DNA of 5,484 nt, from NCBI GenBank assembly GCA_017550055.1, contig JAFYMM010000269.1, positions 1-5,484 of the forward strand, given 5' to 3'. The position numbers and the translations under genes are program-made. This document shows positions 4,866 to 5,484 of the stretch, one piece after another. The notes beneath the pieces were generated by a model. It ran no database searches. It was not told the origin of the DNA and saw only the letters and a program-made list of their open reading frames with translations. Origin of the DNA: Paludibacteraceae bacterium. Its GTDB lineage: Bacteria > Bacteroidota > Bacteroidia > Bacteroidales > Paludibacteraceae. How positions within the stretch are numbered: position 1 is the stretch's first letter; every line of letters starts with the position of its first letter.

Positions 4866-5484
4866 ATGACAGAAGAAGCAAAAAACAGTGCCGCAAAAGA
4901 GTACGGCGCGAGTAGTATTCAAGTGTTAGAGGGTCTTGAAGCCGTACGTAAACGTCCGTCGATGTATATTGGCGATACGAGTTCAAAGGGGTTGCACCAC
5001 TTGGTTTATGAGGTAGTTGACAACTCGATTGACGAGGCTTTGGCTGGTTATTGTACTGATATTCAAGTAAGCATCAATCCTGACAATTCGATAACAGTAG
5101 CAGATAATGGTCGTGGTATTCCGGTGGATATGCACGAGAAAGAGGGTCGTTCGGCTCTTGAGGTTGTGTTGACTGTGTTGCACGCTGGTGGTAAATTCGA
5201 TAAGGGATCGTATAAAGTGTCGGGCGGTTTGCACGGTGTGGGTGTGAGTTGTGTGAACGCATTGTCGACAGACTTGCACGTTGAAGTGCGCCGTGGTGGC
5301 AAATTGTATGTTCAAGATTATAAACGTGGTGTGCCACAATATAGCGTAAAAGAGGCTGGCGAGTCAACAACTACAGGTACGACTGTTACGTTCAAACCAG
5401 ACCCTGAGATTTTCTCGGAAACTGTATATCAATATCATATTTTGGCAGCTCGTTTGCGCGAGTTGGCATTCTTGAACGCTGGTA
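4866..5484 (+). CDS. gyrB: DNA gyrase subunit B, N-terminal part (3' end outside window)
   Basis: The frame opens at the ATG at 4866 and runs off the window after 206 codons. GyrB is the ATPase subunit of DNA gyrase, which with GyrA adds negative supercoils. The segment is the GHKL ATPase domain and the start of the transducer domain: IQVLEGLEAVRKRPSMYIGD (18-37), HHLVYEVVDNSIDEALAGY (44-62) with the catalytic Glu49 and Mg-binding Asn53, DNGRGIP (80-86), HAGGKF (106-111) and the ATP-lid GGLHGVGVSCVNAL (120-133). The 17 or so residues before IQVLEGLEAVRKRP are the variable N-terminus; no closer Met is available. GyrB is preferred over ParE because of the close match to Bacteroidetes GyrB as I remember it. 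The coding strand is markedly G-rich (145 G and 76 C in 4861-5340), unlike mtaB on the same strand. Confidence 0.96.
   Translation, partial: MTEEAKNSAAKEYGASSIQVLEGLEAVRKRPSMYIGDTSSKGLHHLVYEVVDNSIDEALAGYCTDIQVSINPDNSITVADNGRGIPVDMHEKEGRSALEVVLTVLHAGGKFDKGSYKVSGGLHGVGVSCVNALSTDLHVEVRRGGKLYVQDYKRGVPQYSVKEAGESTTTGTTVTFKPDPEIFSETVYQYHILAARLRELAFLNAG

Noticed and set aside
4983..5370. Three overlapping open frames on the - strand (4983-5339, 5063-5302, 5074-5370)
   Set aside because: They are antisense to the well-conserved gyrB frame and have low-complexity Thr/His/Arg-rich translations.

Overview
The window looks like a piece of chromosome from a low-GC member of the Bacteroidetes, probably Bacteroidales. 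The pointers are the protein types (MtaB, bactofilin, AzgA-type NCS2 permease, Bacteroidetes-type sugar transferase, GyrB), the absence of Shine-Dalgarno sites before the genes, and promoters of the Bacteroidetes form (TTG, about 20 bases, TAnnTTTG). Hand counts give about 36-41% G+C in most genes, about 28% in the intergenic stretch 4261-4440 and about 46% in gyrB. The exact genus cannot be read from this window.

Layout. Bases 1-831 hold two rightward genes four bases apart: the 3' part of mtaB (methylthiotransferase for t6A37 in tRNA) and a small bactofilin. A long inverted repeat at 861-919 separates them from a leftward block and should stop transcription from both sides. The leftward block (4226 down to 933) reads, in transcription order, tsaC/sua5 (threonylcarbamoyl-AMP synthase), a membrane sugar-phosphate transferase that overlaps it by ATGA, and a purine-type NCS2 permease 34 bases further on. 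This is most simply one operon. Its only visible promoter element is a palindromic TAACTTTG box that almost touches the tsaC start codon. The right end (4866-5484) is the 5' third of gyrB, with a good promoter of its own.

The 639-base divergent region between tsaC and gyrB (4227-4865) is the unusual part. It holds six tandem 11-bp AT-rich repeats (4352-4417), then a 293-bp non-coding element (4440-4732) with 18-bp terminal inverted repeats, an imperfect 8-bp target duplication and an internal duplicated hairpin module. I read this element as a MITE, probably of ISL3 type. It ends 42 bases before the gyrB -33 box.

Functional links. TsaC makes the intermediate for tRNA t6A, and MtaB later thiomethylates t6A, so the two ends of one tRNA-modification route lie about 3.2 kb apart in convergent transcription units. 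The bactofilin (cytoskeleton/envelope) and the sugar transferase (surface polysaccharide) are envelope genes, but no wider polysaccharide cluster is visible. I found no RNA genes, CRISPR array or intact transposase.
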